DNA of 64,000 nucleotides from Sandaracinobacteroides sayramensis (lineage in GTDB: Bacteria > Pseudomonadota > Alphaproteobacteria > Sphingomonadales > Sphingomonadaceae): contig NZ_JAKLSQ010000019.1 in NCBI RefSeq assembly GCF_022014495.1, positions 123,072 through 187,071 of the forward strand, in the 5' to 3' direction. Shown here in pieces: positions 1 through 8,168 of this stretch. The translations under genes were made by a program, and so were the position numbers. Position 1 is the stretch's first letter, and each line of letters opens with the position of its first letter. The notes below the pieces were generated by a model that was not told where the DNA came from, did no database searches, and was given only the letters and a program-made list of their open reading frames with translations.

Positions 1-314
1 TCGTGAAGGCGCTGTGGACGGCAAGCTTCGTGCTGCTTTCCAGCGGCCTCACCCTGCTGGCGGCGGCGCTGCTCCACGCCCGCTTCGATCCCGGCCCCTG
101 CCGCAACCTCGCGGCCATCTTCGGCCGCAACGCCATCGCCGCCTATGTGCTGCACGCGCTGGCGTCGCCGCTGCTGCATTGGGACAGCTTGAGCTTTCCC
201 TACCGCCTGCTGCCGCCAGGGGCCGCGACGCTGGCGACATGCGGGCTGTTCCTCGCCCTCGTCGCCATTCCCGTCGTCGCCATGGACAGGCGGGGGTTGC
301 ATCTCAGGATATGA
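1..314 (+). CDS. C-terminal part of a membrane acyltransferase (NagX/DUF5009-like), cut by window start
   Basis: Only the last 104 or so codons are present; the reading frame is open to the left edge. The fragment holds three hydrophobic segments, the motif GRNAIAAYVLH and a short basic C-terminus ending RRGLHLRI. This pattern (LWT.SFVL near a membrane segment, G.NAI..YV, basic tail) is what I know from the C-terminal end of the heparan-alpha-glucosaminide N-acetyltransferase-like/NagX family of multi-pass inner-membrane proteins. The stop lies 3 bases from the stop of the convergent TSUP gene. Substrate cannot be judged from the fragment; another acyltransferase-3-like family is the main alternative. 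Confidence 0.6.
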   Translation, partial: VKALWTASFVLLSSGLTLLAAALLHARFDPGPCRNLAAIFGRNAIAAYVLHALASPLLHWDSLSFPYRLLPPGAATLATCGLFLALVAIPVVAMDRRGLHLRI

Positions 315-317
315 GGC

Positions 318-1109
318 TCAGAAGCGCGGGAAGGCCGGCACCGGCTCGAACATCAGCGCCAGCAGGCCGTAGAGGCTGGCCAGCGCCAGCAGCACGCCGA
401 CGGCGATCATCAGCGGCCGCGCCGGGACATGGCGGGCGAGCAGCGCCCCCAGCGGCGCCGCCGCCAGGCCGCCCAGGATCAGCCCCGACGCCGCCAGCGT
501 GAAGGATTGCAGCCCCAGCTTGCCGATGAGCGCGGCGGCGATCGTCACCGTCACGAAGAATTCGGCGGCGTTGACGGTGCCGATCACCATGCGCGGGCTG
601 GCGCCCTGCGCCAGCAGGTTGCCGGTCGCCAGCGGCCCCCAGCCGCCGCCGCCCGCCCCGTCCAGCGTGCCCGCGACCAGGCCCAGCGGCGCGACGAAGC
701 GGATGCGGCGATAGGTCTGCGGCCGCCGCGCCGCGCGCCACACCAGATAGAGGCCGATGGCGCCCAGATAGACGAGCACGATCGGCCGCAGCACCGAGCC
801 GTCGAGGCTGGTCAGCACCCAGGCGCCGGTCAGCCCGCCGAGGATTCCCGGAATCACCAGCCGCCGGAACAGCCGCCAGTCCACATTGCGCTGCAAGGCG
901 TGGCTGATGCCCGACGCGCCGCTGGTGAAGGTCTCCGCCGTGTGCACCGCCGCCGAGGCTGCCGCCGGCGGCAGCCCCAGCAGCAACAGCAGCGAGTTGG
1001 AAAGCACACCGAAGGCCATGCCCAGCGCCCCGTCCACAAGCTGTGCGCCGAAGCCGATCAGGATGAACGGCAGGATGTCCGCCCAGGGGATGGCGGCGAA
1101 ATCGATCAT
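318..1109 (-). CDS. TSUP (TauE/SafE) family membrane transporter
   Basis: A 263-residue protein, usual length for the sulfite exporter TauE/SafE family, with about eight hydrophobic segments. The two family half-repeats are visible: GFGAQLVDGALGMAFGV near residue 15-32 and GLVAGTLDGAGGGGWGPLAT near residue 150. The family exports or imports small sulfur- or carbon-containing anions at the inner membrane. The ATG overlaps the stop of the upstream ATP-grasp gene by four bases (ATGA), so both are translated together. Neighbouring genes include a TauD/TfdA-type oxygenase, which would fit a sulfonate or sulfite theme, but the substrate is inference. Confidence 0.85.
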   Translation of the reverse strand: MIDFAAIPWADILPFILIGFGAQLVDGALGMAFGVLSNSLLLLLGLPPAAASAAVHTAETFTSGASGISHALQRNVDWRLFRRLVIPGILGGLTGAWVLTSLDGSVLRPIVLVYLGAIGLYLVWRAARRPQTYRRIRFVAPLGLVAGTLDGAGGGGWGPLATGNLLAQGASPRMVIGTVNAAEFFVTVTIAAALIGKLGLQSFTLAASGLILGGLAAAPLGALLARHVPARPLMIAVGVLLALASLYGLLALMFEPVPAFPRF

Positions 1110-2470
1110 CCCTTCGAGCCCGTGGCGGAGTCCGGCCGACGGCGGCCGCCCCGCTCGCCGGTCATCAGCAGCGCCAGCGGGAAGGCCATGGCCAGAACCG
1201 AGATCGCCCCGGCGATGGGCGCGCTCGCCCCCGCCAGCCAGGGCAGCACCGCCGCCCAGAGGGAAACCGCCAGCACCGTCAGCAGGGTCGCCTCCTGCTC
1301 GCTGTCGTCCTGGAAGACCAGCGCGTCCAGCCGCCCTTCGCGCACCGCCTCCAGCCGCTCGCGCATCAGCCCGGCGCGGCTGGAAAGCGCCTTGGGCATC
1401 AGCGCGGAGACAAGGCAGACGATCCCGGCCGCCACCAGCCGCACCCCCATGGCGCCGGCGTAGCGCGGCATCGTCGTGCTGCGGTCGCCGAGCGAGCGCA
1501 GCGCCGAAGGGCCGCCGAACACCAGGTCCACCAGCGCATCCCCCTGCCGGTCGGCCAGCTTCTCCATCGCCCGTTCCTGGCTGGCCTCGATCCAGTCCAG
1601 CACCACCGCCGGCACATCCACCTGGCAGGCGCGCTCCAGCCCCTGGAAGCCGGGCGCGGAATTGGCCTCGCAGATGCGATAGCCGTCGTCGTCGAACAGG
1701 ATGTCGATCCCGGCCACGTCCAGTTGCAGCGTTTCCGCCGCGCGCACCGCCAGCTCCGCCATTTCCGGCGGCGGCTGGAAGGCCAACCCTACGCCACCGA
1801 GCGACACGTTGGACTTGAAGCCCCCCCGCAAGGACCGCCGCTCCATCGCCGCCACCACCCGGCCGCCCACCACCAGGATGCGCACGTCGCGCCCGTGGCT
1901 GGCGCGCACATATTGCTGGAACAGGAAATCCGCCCGCGCGTCGGAGGTGGACAGCAGGCCGGCCAGATCCTCGAACTGGTCGCGGTCCTCGCACTTCAGC
2001 ACGCCGGTGCCGCGCGTGCCGCGCAGCGTCTTCACGATCACCGGAAAGCCCAGCTCCCGCTCGACGAGGTCCGGCTCCATCGGGAATTTGCCGAGGATGG
2101 TGCGCGGGATCGGCAGGCCGGCCCGCGCCAGCCGCTGCATGGTGTGCAGCTTGTCCGCCACCAGATCGATGGCCGTCGGCCCGTTCACCAGCCGCACGCC
2201 CCGCCGCTCGAAATGCCGCAACACGGAGAGGGTGAAATAGTCCGTCTCGGCGCCGGTCCTGGCCATGATGAAGTCCGGCCGCTCCAGCGCCCGATGCTCG
2301 TAGCGCACGCTCCAGTTGCCGAGCGCGCCGACCACCAGGTCGAACTTGTGCGGGTCGAGCACATGCAGCTCCAGCCCGCGCACGGCGGCCTCTTCCTGGA
2401 AACGGAAGATTTCCGGCACTTCCGGCCGCGCCGGGTCCAGCGCCTCGCGAAAGAGTATCCAGCCGCGCAA
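1106..2470 (-). CDS. RimK-like ATP-grasp ligase with a C-terminal membrane tail
   Basis: The likely start is a TTG at 2470 preceded four bases upstream by AGGGAG; no ATG gives a sensible N-terminus. The 454-residue product has an ATP-grasp fold: preATP-grasp with NGPTAIDLVADKLHTMQRL, then GFPVIVKTLRGTRGTGV, FLFQQYVRASHGRDVRILVV and the metal-binding end DIDILFDDDGYRICEANSAPG-type segment. This is the alpha-L-glutamate ligase (RimK) branch, which joins amino acids or carboxylates with ATP. Residues from about 340 onward are not part of that fold and contain one hydrophobic segment (AGAMGVRLVAAGIVCLV) and then two more, so the enzyme is probably held at the inner membrane. It is coupled to the TSUP transporter gene downstream. 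The ligated substrate is unknown. Confidence 0.75.
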   Translation of the reverse strand: MRGWILFREALDPARPEVPEIFRFQEEAAVRGLELHVLDPHKFDLVVGALGNWSVRYEHRALERPDFIMARTGAETDYFTLSVLRHFERRGVRLVNGPTAIDLVADKLHTMQRLARAGLPIPRTILGKFPMEPDLVERELGFPVIVKTLRGTRGTGVLKCEDRDQFEDLAGLLSTSDARADFLFQQYVRASHGRDVRILVVGGRVVAAMERRSLRGGFKSNVSLGGVGLAFQPPPEMAELAVRAAETLQLDVAGIDILFDDDGYRICEANSAPGFQGLERACQVDVPAVVLDWIEASQERAMEKLADRQGDALVDLVFGGPSALRSLGDRSTTMPRYAGAMGVRLVAAGIVCLVSALMPKALSSRAGLMRERLEAVREGRLDALVFQDDSEQEATLLTVLAVSLWAAVLPWLAGASAPIAGAISVLAMAFPLALLMTGERGGRRRPDSATGSKG

Positions 2471-2651
2471 CCGTCTCCCTTTCCTTGGCCTCGGGGTGGG
2501 GCCTAGCCGCCCAAGGCTACCATGATGTTGCGGGATCGCAACTTCGCGCCCTCCGGCGGCAAAGCTGAGCTTTCCCGCCGGCCATTTCTCTTTTCTTGTG
2601 GTTGAGAATTGAAAGGCGGAACTTTCCCCCATAGCCGAAGGAGGAAAGACC

Positions 2652-3563
2652 ATGGCCAGCCTGCCGTTGAGCCCCGAGGAACTTGACCTCAAGGAATTGG
2701 GCGACCGCGCCGCCGGTCGCGGAATCGCCATCCGCCCGCTCACCGCCGGAATCGGCGCCGAAATCCGCGGGCTCGACCTGGAGAACCCGCTCTCGCCCGA
2801 GGATTGGGGAATCCTGCGCGCCGCCTGGCTGCGCTGGAAGGTGGTGCTGATCCGCGACACCGACATCAGCCACGAAGCGCATATCCGCCTCGGCCGGCTG
2901 TTCGGCGAACTGGAAGGCCACCCGGTCATCCCGCATGTGCCGGGGCATCCGGAAATCCTCAGCATCCGCGGCGTGGAGGGGGTGAAGCCCACTCCGGAGA
3001 CCATCGAGGGTTTCCGCGCCTACAACAAATGGCACACCGACGTGACCTTCCGGCAGAAGCCCTCCATCGCCTCGCTGCTGCGCGCCCGCCTGCTGCCGCC
3101 GGTCGGCGGAGACACGCTGTTCGCCGACACCGCCGCCGCCTGGCGCGGCCTGCCCGACGCGGTGAAGGAGCGGATCGAGACGCTGGACGCCGAGCATGAC
3201 ATCGTCCGCAGCTTCGGCGGCCGGGTGACCGAGGAACGGCGCGAGCAGCTTCGCCGCGACTTCCCCGCTGTCCGCCATCCGGTGGTGCGCCGCCACCCGG
3301 AAACGGGGGAGAAGATCCTCTACGTCAACTACACCTTCACCAGCCGCATCCTCGACATCGACCCGTCGGAAAGCGAGCAGTTGCTGCGCCTGCTGTTCGA
3401 CCGGATCAAGGTGCCGGAATATCAGGTGCGCCTGAGCTGGACCCCGAACGCCATCGCCATCTGGGACAACCGCTCCACCCAGCATTACGCGGTCGGGGAT
3501 TATTTCCCCGCCGACCGCGTGCTGGAACGGGTGACCGTCTCGGGCGACGTGGTCAGCCGATGA
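2652..3563 (+). CDS. TauD/TfdA-family Fe(II)/2-oxoglutarate dioxygenase
   Basis: A 303-residue protein of the taurine dioxygenase/TfdA family, the usual length. The iron-binding facial triad is visible: H128 and D130 in KWHTDVTF and H278 in NRSTQHYAV; R293 in LERVTV is placed to bind the 2-oxoglutarate carboxylate. Such cytoplasmic enzymes hydroxylate sulfonates, phenoxyacids, sulfate esters or amino-acid derivatives, releasing CO2 and succinate. The ATG at 2652 follows GGAGGAAAGACC-type Shine-Dalgarno sequence. Its stop overlaps the start of a small membrane-peptide gene. It diverges from the ATP-grasp/TSUP operon. Substrate not identifiable from sequence alone. Confidence 0.88.
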   Translation: MASLPLSPEELDLKELGDRAAGRGIAIRPLTAGIGAEIRGLDLENPLSPEDWGILRAAWLRWKVVLIRDTDISHEAHIRLGRLFGELEGHPVIPHVPGHPEILSIRGVEGVKPTPETIEGFRAYNKWHTDVTFRQKPSIASLLRARLLPPVGGDTLFADTAAAWRGLPDAVKERIETLDAEHDIVRSFGGRVTEERREQLRRDFPAVRHPVVRRHPETGEKILYVNYTFTSRILDIDPSESEQLLRLLFDRIKVPEYQVRLSWTPNAIAIWDNRSTQHYAVGDYFPADRVLERVTVSGDVVSR

Positions 3564-3724
3564 GCGCGCCCGGCCAGAGCCATGAGGAGGAGCCGCTGCC
3601 GCTCCTCGACGCGGACAGGCCGCCGCGCGCCCGTTTCGAGATCGACTGGCTGGACAAGGCGGTGACCGCGGCGGCCTTCCTGGCGACGCTCGCCCTCCTT
3701 CTCTGGGCGCCGCTGGGGCAATAG
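3560..3724 (+). CDS. 54-residue single-pass membrane peptide coupled to the oxygenase gene
   Basis: The ATG (3560-3562) overlaps the TGA of the preceding TauD-like gene in an ATGA junction, which is why I take this short frame as real. The product starts MSAPGQSHEEEPLPLL, is acidic and proline-rich, then has a charged stretch RARFEIDWLDK and one hydrophobic helix AVTAAAFLATLALLLWAPLG at the very C-terminus. It would sit in the inner membrane as a tail-anchored peptide. No family recognised. It may tether or modulate the oxygenase, but that is only suggested by coupling. Confidence 0.55.
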   Translation: MSAPGQSHEEEPLPLLDADRPPRARFEIDWLDKAVTAAAFLATLALLLWAPLGQ

Positions 3725-4086
3725 GCCGCGCTCACCATGGCTTGGCCTTCCCACAGTTTTTCTTTCTGGCCTTCAAAAACTCTATCGATATAGTTGAATT
3801 AAGAAGACGGGCCGGCCTGACGAAACCCCGGCCCGGCGCCATCGAAGACCATGAAGCCCACCCAGTCCGAGGCGACAACGTCAGGATCCCGTTCCACCCC
3901 GACCGGGAAATATGGACATGACGACCAGTGAAATCCGCCTGGCCGCCGCGCCGCGCCGCATGGCGCCGGCCGCGGTGGAGGCGTCGATCGGATGATCCTC
4001 CCCGGCCCTTTCTGCTCGTAAAGGGCCAAACTTCTTCCCCCGGCGCCGTGGCGCCGGGGGGATTTTCGGCAGGAAGGACGTGGCTG
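3725..4086. other. Intergenic stretch with an AT-rich patch and a strong hairpin
   Basis: No convincing gene lies here. An AT-rich patch at about 3755-3803 interrupts the GC-rich background and could hold a promoter. A perfect inverted repeat has arms 4037-4047 (CCCCCGGCGCC) and 4050-4060 (GGCGCCGGGGG), followed by GATTTT, so it resembles a terminator or a leader structure 26 bases ahead of the next small gene. Confidence 0.45.
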
Positions 4087-4203
4087 ATGCGGACATTCGC
4101 CCTTGCCGTCACTCTCGGCTTTCTGCTCGGCGCGGCGGTCGTGCAGGCGTTCGCGCAACCGGCCCCCGTCCCGGCCCCCATCCCTGCCTCCGCGCCCGCC
4201 TGA
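4087..4203 (+). CDS. 38-residue putative exported peptide
   Basis: A short frame begins with ATG at 4087, nine bases after AGGAAGG (4071-4077). The product has a basic start (MRTFALAV), a hydrophobic core (TLGFLLGAAVVQAF) and a cleavage-like AFAQ, followed by a short proline/alanine tail. This reads as a signal peptide or a small membrane protein. The good ribosome binding site and preceding hairpin favour a real gene, but codon bias in this GC-rich genome produces many accidental frames. No family recognised. Confidence 0.35.
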   Translation: MRTFALAVTLGFLLGAAVVQAFAQPAPVPAPIPASAPA

Positions 4204-4218
4204 TCGCTTGCGGCGGCG

Positions 4219-5196
4219 TCAGCCCCCGAGCCCGGCGACGGGCTCCCTTGCCTCCGCCTCCTGTCCGGCCGCCGGCTTGCCGGCTTCCACCCCGAAGCTG
4301 TCGGCCATGATCCGGTTCCGCCCCCTTGCCTTCGCCAGATAAAGCAGCCGGTCGGCGTTGCGGACCCACAGGTCCGCCGCCATCCCCGGCAGGCAGCGGG
4401 CGCTGGCGACCCCCAGGCTCAAGGTCACCCATGGCCCGGCGGCGGACCGCGCGTGCGGTATCTCCAGTTGCCGCACCTGCGCCTGGATTTCCCGCCCCAC
4501 CGTCACCGCCGCGTCCGGGGTGGTTCCGGGCAGCAGGCAGGCGAATTCCTCGCCGCCATAGCGCGCCACCAGATCGGAGGCGCGGCGGACCGCGCGGTTG
4601 AGCGCGGCCGCCACCATGGCGATGCAGCGGTCGCCGGCGGGGTGGCCATAGAGGTCGTTGAAGGGCTTGAAGAAGTCGATGTCGACCATGATGACCGAGA
4701 ACCAGTCGCCGTTGCGCGCCAGCCGCGCGGTCTCGCTGTCCAGCGCCTGCTCCAGCCGGCGGCGGTTGGAAAGCCCGGTCAGCGCGTCCGTCACCGCCAG
4801 TTCCGCCAGATGGTCGCGCAATTGCTTCAGCTCGATGTGGTTGCGCACGCGGGCGCGCAGCGTCACCGGCTGGATCGGCTTCGTCACATAGTCGATCGCG
4901 CCCAGCGCCAGCCCGCGCTCCTCCGCCATCTGGTCGTCGAGCGAGGTGGTGAAGATCACCGGCGTGTCGGCCAGAAGCCGGTCCTCCTTCAGCCGCCGGC
5001 AGACTTCATAGCCGTCCATCCCCGGCATGAGCACGTCCAGCAGGATCAGGTCGGGCAGGCGGCCGCGCGCCACCTGCACCGCTTCTTCACCGCAAGCGGC
5101 GAAGCAAAGCTCATAATGCTCGTCGAGCGCCGCGCCGATGATCTCGGCGTTGATCGGCTCGTCGTCCACCACCAGGATCAGCGGGCGGGGGTTCAT
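4219..5196 (-). CDS. Receiver-GGDEF diguanylate cyclase (PleD/WspR-type response regulator)
   Basis: 325 residues. Residues 5-120 form a receiver domain with acidic pair D11/D12, phosphoacceptor D54 in [14 protein letters not shown]84/S85 and K106. Residues about 135-300 form a GGDEF domain with the active motif GGEEF at 214-218 and an intact product-inhibition site RxxD at 205-208. It should make cyclic di-GMP when phosphorylated and be feedback-inhibited. The last 25 residues are a low-complexity tail. Its ATG overlaps the stop of the upstream hybrid kinase by four bases, so the kinase's terminal HPt domain is the obvious phosphodonor (inference from coupling). Confidence 0.93.
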   Translation of the reverse strand: MNPRPLILVVDDEPINAEIIGAALDEHYELCFAACGEEAVQVARGRLPDLILLDVLMPGMDGYEVCRRLKEDRLLADTPVIFTTSLDDQMAEERGLALGAIDYVTKPIQPVTLRARVRNHIELKQLRDHLAELAVTDALTGLSNRRRLEQALDSETARLARNGDWFSVIMVDIDFFKPFNDLYGHPAGDRCIAMVAAALNRAVRRASDLVARYGGEEFACLLPGTTPDAAVTVGREIQAQVRQLEIPHARSAAGPWVTLSLGVASARCLPGMAADLWVRNADRLLYLAKARGRNRIMADSFGVEAGKPAAGQEAEAREPVAGLGG

Positions 5197-7751
5197 GCGG
5201 CCATCTCCGCCTCGCGCGGCGCCAGCGAAGCCGCAGCCGCCAGCGCCGGGGCAAGCGCGCGCTCCAGTTCGGCGAGGCCCGGCTCCAGCGTTTCCGACGC
5301 GCCGCCGGCGATCGCCGCCTCCACCCGCGCGGCGGCGGCGGCGACATCGGTGGCTTCCAGCGAAGCCGCCACGCCCTTCAGCGTGTGCGCCAGCCGCCGC
5401 GCCTCGGCCATCTCGCCGGCTTCCAAATGCGCGCGCAGGCGCGGCACCGCGTCGCCGAAGCCGCTTGCGAACTGGCCGATCAGCCGGCGCAAAAGCGGCC
5501 GCCGCCCGTTCACCCGCTTCAGCGCGGCGGCGATGTCGAACGGCGGCAGAGCGTCTGGCAGCTCGTCCGCTGCCTCCACGATCCGGGTTGCGGCTTGCAC
5601 CGTCCCACCGCGCGGCTTCAGCCAGTGCCCCAGCGTGCGGACCAGAGCAGCCGGGTCTACCGGCTTCGGCAGATGCGCGTCCATCCCGGCCTCCAGGCAG
5701 CGCTGCTTTTCCGATTCATAGGCGTGCGCCGTCATGGCGATGATGGGGATGCCGCCCTTCGGCCAGTCGAGGCGGATTCGCCGCGTCGCCTCGATCCCGT
5801 CCATTTCCGGCATCTGCACATCCATCAATATGCCGGCGAAATCCGCGCCGTTCGCCGCCATCCGCTCGCAGGCGATGCGGCCGTTTTCCGCGCTTTCCAC
5901 CTTCAGCCCGGCGCCGGTCAGCAGTTCGGTCGCGATCTCGCGGTTGATGTCATTATCCTCCACCAGAAGCACGGTGAGACCGTGCAGTTCCGCCGGCAGA
6001 TCGGCCGCATCCGCTTCCGGCCCGGCCGGAGCCTCGGCCGCGAACAGGCCGGCGATGGTTTTCAGCAGCAGCGACGGGTCCACCGGCTTCACCAGGAAGG
6101 CGGCGACATCGGCTGCCTCCGCCTCCGCCCGGCACTCCGCATGGCCATAGGCTGTCACCAGCAGCACCACCGGCGGCTTCGTCAGCCGCGCATTCCCGCG
6201 CATGGCGCGCACCGTCTCGATCCCGGAAAGGCCCGGCATCTTCCAGTCCAGAAGCGCCAGATCATAGGGCCGGCCTTCGGCGGCGGCGGCCTCCAGCGCC
6301 GCCAGCGCCTCCGCGCCGGAAGCCACCAGTTCCACCGGCATCCGCCAGCCGGCGAAAATGTCGCGCAATATCTCGCGCGAGGCGGCGTTGTCGTCGGCGA
6401 TCAGCACCTTGAGCGCCATGATCCCGGCGGCCGGCAATTCCGCCTGCGCCGCATCCGCCTCGGCCGCCACCCGCATCACCATGGTGAAGGTGAAGCAACT
6501 GCCTAGCCCCGGCTCGCTCTCCACCGCGATCTCGCCGCCCATCTGCTCGACGATCTGCCGGCAGATGGCCAGCCCCAGCCCGGTGCCGCCGAAGCGCCGA
6601 GTCGTCGAATTGTCGGCCTGGGTGAAGCAATGGAACAGCCGTTCCCGCTGCGCCTCGGTCAGGCCGATGCCGCTGTCGCGCACGGAAACGCGCAACGTCA
6701 GCTCGTCGCCGTCGCGGGCGGCAAGGCCCACGCCCACCTTCACCGAGCCGTTTTCGGTGAACTTCACCGCGTTGCTCACCAGATTGGCGACCACCTGCCC
6801 GAAGCGAAGCTCGTCGCCCACAATCCGCTCCGGCACGGCGGCGTCCACTTCCAGACAGACGGCCACGCCCTTCGCCTCGGCGCCCACCGCCGCCAGTTGC
6901 AACTGGTTCGCCAGCGAGGCGCGCAGCGGGAATGGCCGCTCCTCCAGCAGCAGCTTGCCCGCCTCGTTCTTGGAGAAATCCAATATGTCGTTGATCAGCC
7001 GCAGCAGCGCGTTGCCGGCGCCGTCGATCTTGCGCACATAATCCCGCTGCCGGGGGTCGAGTTCGGTCTTCAGCGCCAGATGCGCGAAGCCCAGGATCGC
7101 GTTCATCGGCGTGCGGATCTCATGGCTCATGTTCGCCAGGAACAGGCTCTTGGCGCGGGTGGCCTCCTCCGCCTCGCGCGTGCGCGCCTCCAGCGCCACA
7201 TTCTGCGCCAGTATCTCATTGCCCATCGCGCCGATGCGGCCGAAGCTTTCCACCAGCCGGTCGCTCAGCCACACCAGAACCGCCGTCTGGAAGGCGACGA
7301 TGGCGGCGTGCAGCAGAACCCGCGCCGGATCGCCGCCGCCGGGGAACACCGCTTCGGGCAGGAAATAGTCCAGCAGCAGATGGTGCAGCGCGACCGCCGC
7401 CGCCGCCAGCAGCACCGGCCGCCGGTCGCACCAGGCGATGGTCAGCGCCAGCGTGGCGAAGAAATACATGTGCATGTCCATCTGCCACGCCCGGCCGGAC
7501 AGCAGGAACACCAGCAGCGCCGGCTCCCCCATCAGCGCCACGGCGGAGACATGGCGGGTAACCGGCGCCGTGCCGTGCCGCCACCAGACGAGATGGTAGG
7601 CGCCCGCCAGCGCCACGCCGGCCAGCGCCACGCCGCCGACCGGCCGCCCGACCCAATGCGCCACCAGCGCCAGCAGCGGCACATGCGCCCAGAACAGCAG
7701 CAGCAGGAAGCGCCCGAACCGCTCGCGCACCCTTTCCAGTTCGTCGGTCAT
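5193..7751 (-). CDS. Membrane hybrid histidine kinase, HK-REC-REC-HPt
   Basis: 852 residues. About residues 14-165 are five or six membrane helices with no large periplasmic loop. HisKA follows with phosphoacceptor H210 in MSHEIRTP; HATPase shows the N box around N328 and GTGLGLAI at 389-396. The first receiver has D502 in LLDWKMPG, the second D644 in [11 protein letters not shown], and the C-terminal HPt domain has H789 in HTLKGVA. This is a BarA/TorS-like phosphorelay protein of the inner membrane. I chose the ATG at 7751 because it overlaps the stop of the upstream gene as ATGA; an ATG 21 bases earlier is possible. Downstream it overlaps the GGDEF response regulator. The signal is unknown. 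Confidence 0.93.
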   Translation of the reverse strand: MTDELERVRERFGRFLLLLFWAHVPLLALVAHWVGRPVGGVALAGVALAGAYHLVWWRHGTAPVTRHVSAVALMGEPALLVFLLSGRAWQMDMHMYFFATLALTIAWCDRRPVLLAAAAVALHHLLLDYFLPEAVFPGGGDPARVLLHAAIVAFQTAVLVWLSDRLVESFGRIGAMGNEILAQNVALEARTREAEEATRAKSLFLANMSHEIRTPMNAILGFAHLALKTELDPRQRDYVRKIDGAGNALLRLINDILDFSKNEAGKLLLEERPFPLRASLANQLQLAAVGAEAKGVAVCLEVDAAVPERIVGDELRFGQVVANLVSNAVKFTENGSVKVGVGLAARDGDELTLRVSVRDSGIGLTEAQRERLFHCFTQADNSTTRRFGGTGLGLAICRQIVEQMGGEIAVESEPGLGSCFTFTMVMRVAAEADAAQAELPAAGIMALKVLIADDNAASREILRDIFAGWRMPVELVASGAEALAALEAAAAEGRPYDLALLDWKMPGLSGIETVRAMRGNARLTKPPVVLLVTAYGHAECRAEAEAADVAAFLVKPVDPSLLLKTIAGLFAAEAPAGPEADAADLPAELHGLTVLLVEDNDINREIATELLTGAGLKVESAENGRIACERMAANGADFAGILMDVQMPEMDGIEATRRIRLDWPKGGIPIIAMTAHAYESEKQRCLEAGMDAHLPKPVDPAALVRTLGHWLKPRGGTVQAATRIVEAADELPDALPPFDIAAALKRVNGRRPLLRRLIGQFASGFGDAVPRLRAHLEAGEMAEARRLAHTLKGVAASLEATDVAAAAARVEAAIAGGASETLEPGLAELERALAPALAAAASLAPREAEMAA

Positions 7752-8095
7752 GCCCGGCCCTCGCCACGGCAACCGCGCAGCCGCATCGGATCGACCACCA
7801 GCCAGGCGCCGGCGCCGTAGAGCCGGCCGGCAAAGCCCGGCTCGTCCGACCAGGCGACGACGAGATTGCCCGGGCCGCCGGCGTAGGCGATGCGCCCGCC
7901 GGCCGCCGCCACAAGATCGAAGGTGCGGCCCGGTCCATACCAGGGTGGCGCCACCACGGCATATTGCCCGCCACTGCCACCCGGCGTCAGATAGGCCGCC
8001 GCCAGCCCGGTCAGACCCAGCGCCAGCAGCGCCAGCGCCGGCGCCATCTCGCGCCAGAGGCCCAGCGGCCTTTCCGCCAAAATCCGTTCACTCAT
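7748..8095 (-). CDS. Small membrane protein preceding the hybrid kinase
   Basis: 115 residues with one hydrophobic helix ([20 protein letters not shown], about 17-36) and a C-terminal, probably periplasmic, domain rich in Gly, Ala, Tyr and Trp ([23 protein letters not shown] and [11 protein letters not shown]). I do not recognise a family. The stop overlaps the kinase start by four bases and the kinase overlaps the cyclase, so it is the first gene of a three-gene operon. A sensory or accessory role for the kinase is plausible from position only. The alternating small hydrophobic sheets after the helix resemble a compact beta domain. Confidence 0.7.
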   Translation of the reverse strand: MSERILAERPLGLWREMAPALALLALGLTGLAAAYLTPGGSGGQYAVVAPPWYGPGRTFDLVAAAGGRIAYAGGPGNLVVAWSDEPGFAGRLYGAGAWLVVDPMRLRGCRGEGRA

Positions 8096-8168
8096 CCGAT
8101 CATCCTCGATGCCGGATGGGTTTACGGCCGCCCTCCGCCCCGCTTCACGGGCCGCGGCGAAATAGTTG

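Noticed and set aside
3732-4181. Minus-strand frames of 119-149 codons between the oxygenase and cyclase genes
   Set aside because: No ribosome site, no family and overlapping frames in the same place; treated as intergenic.
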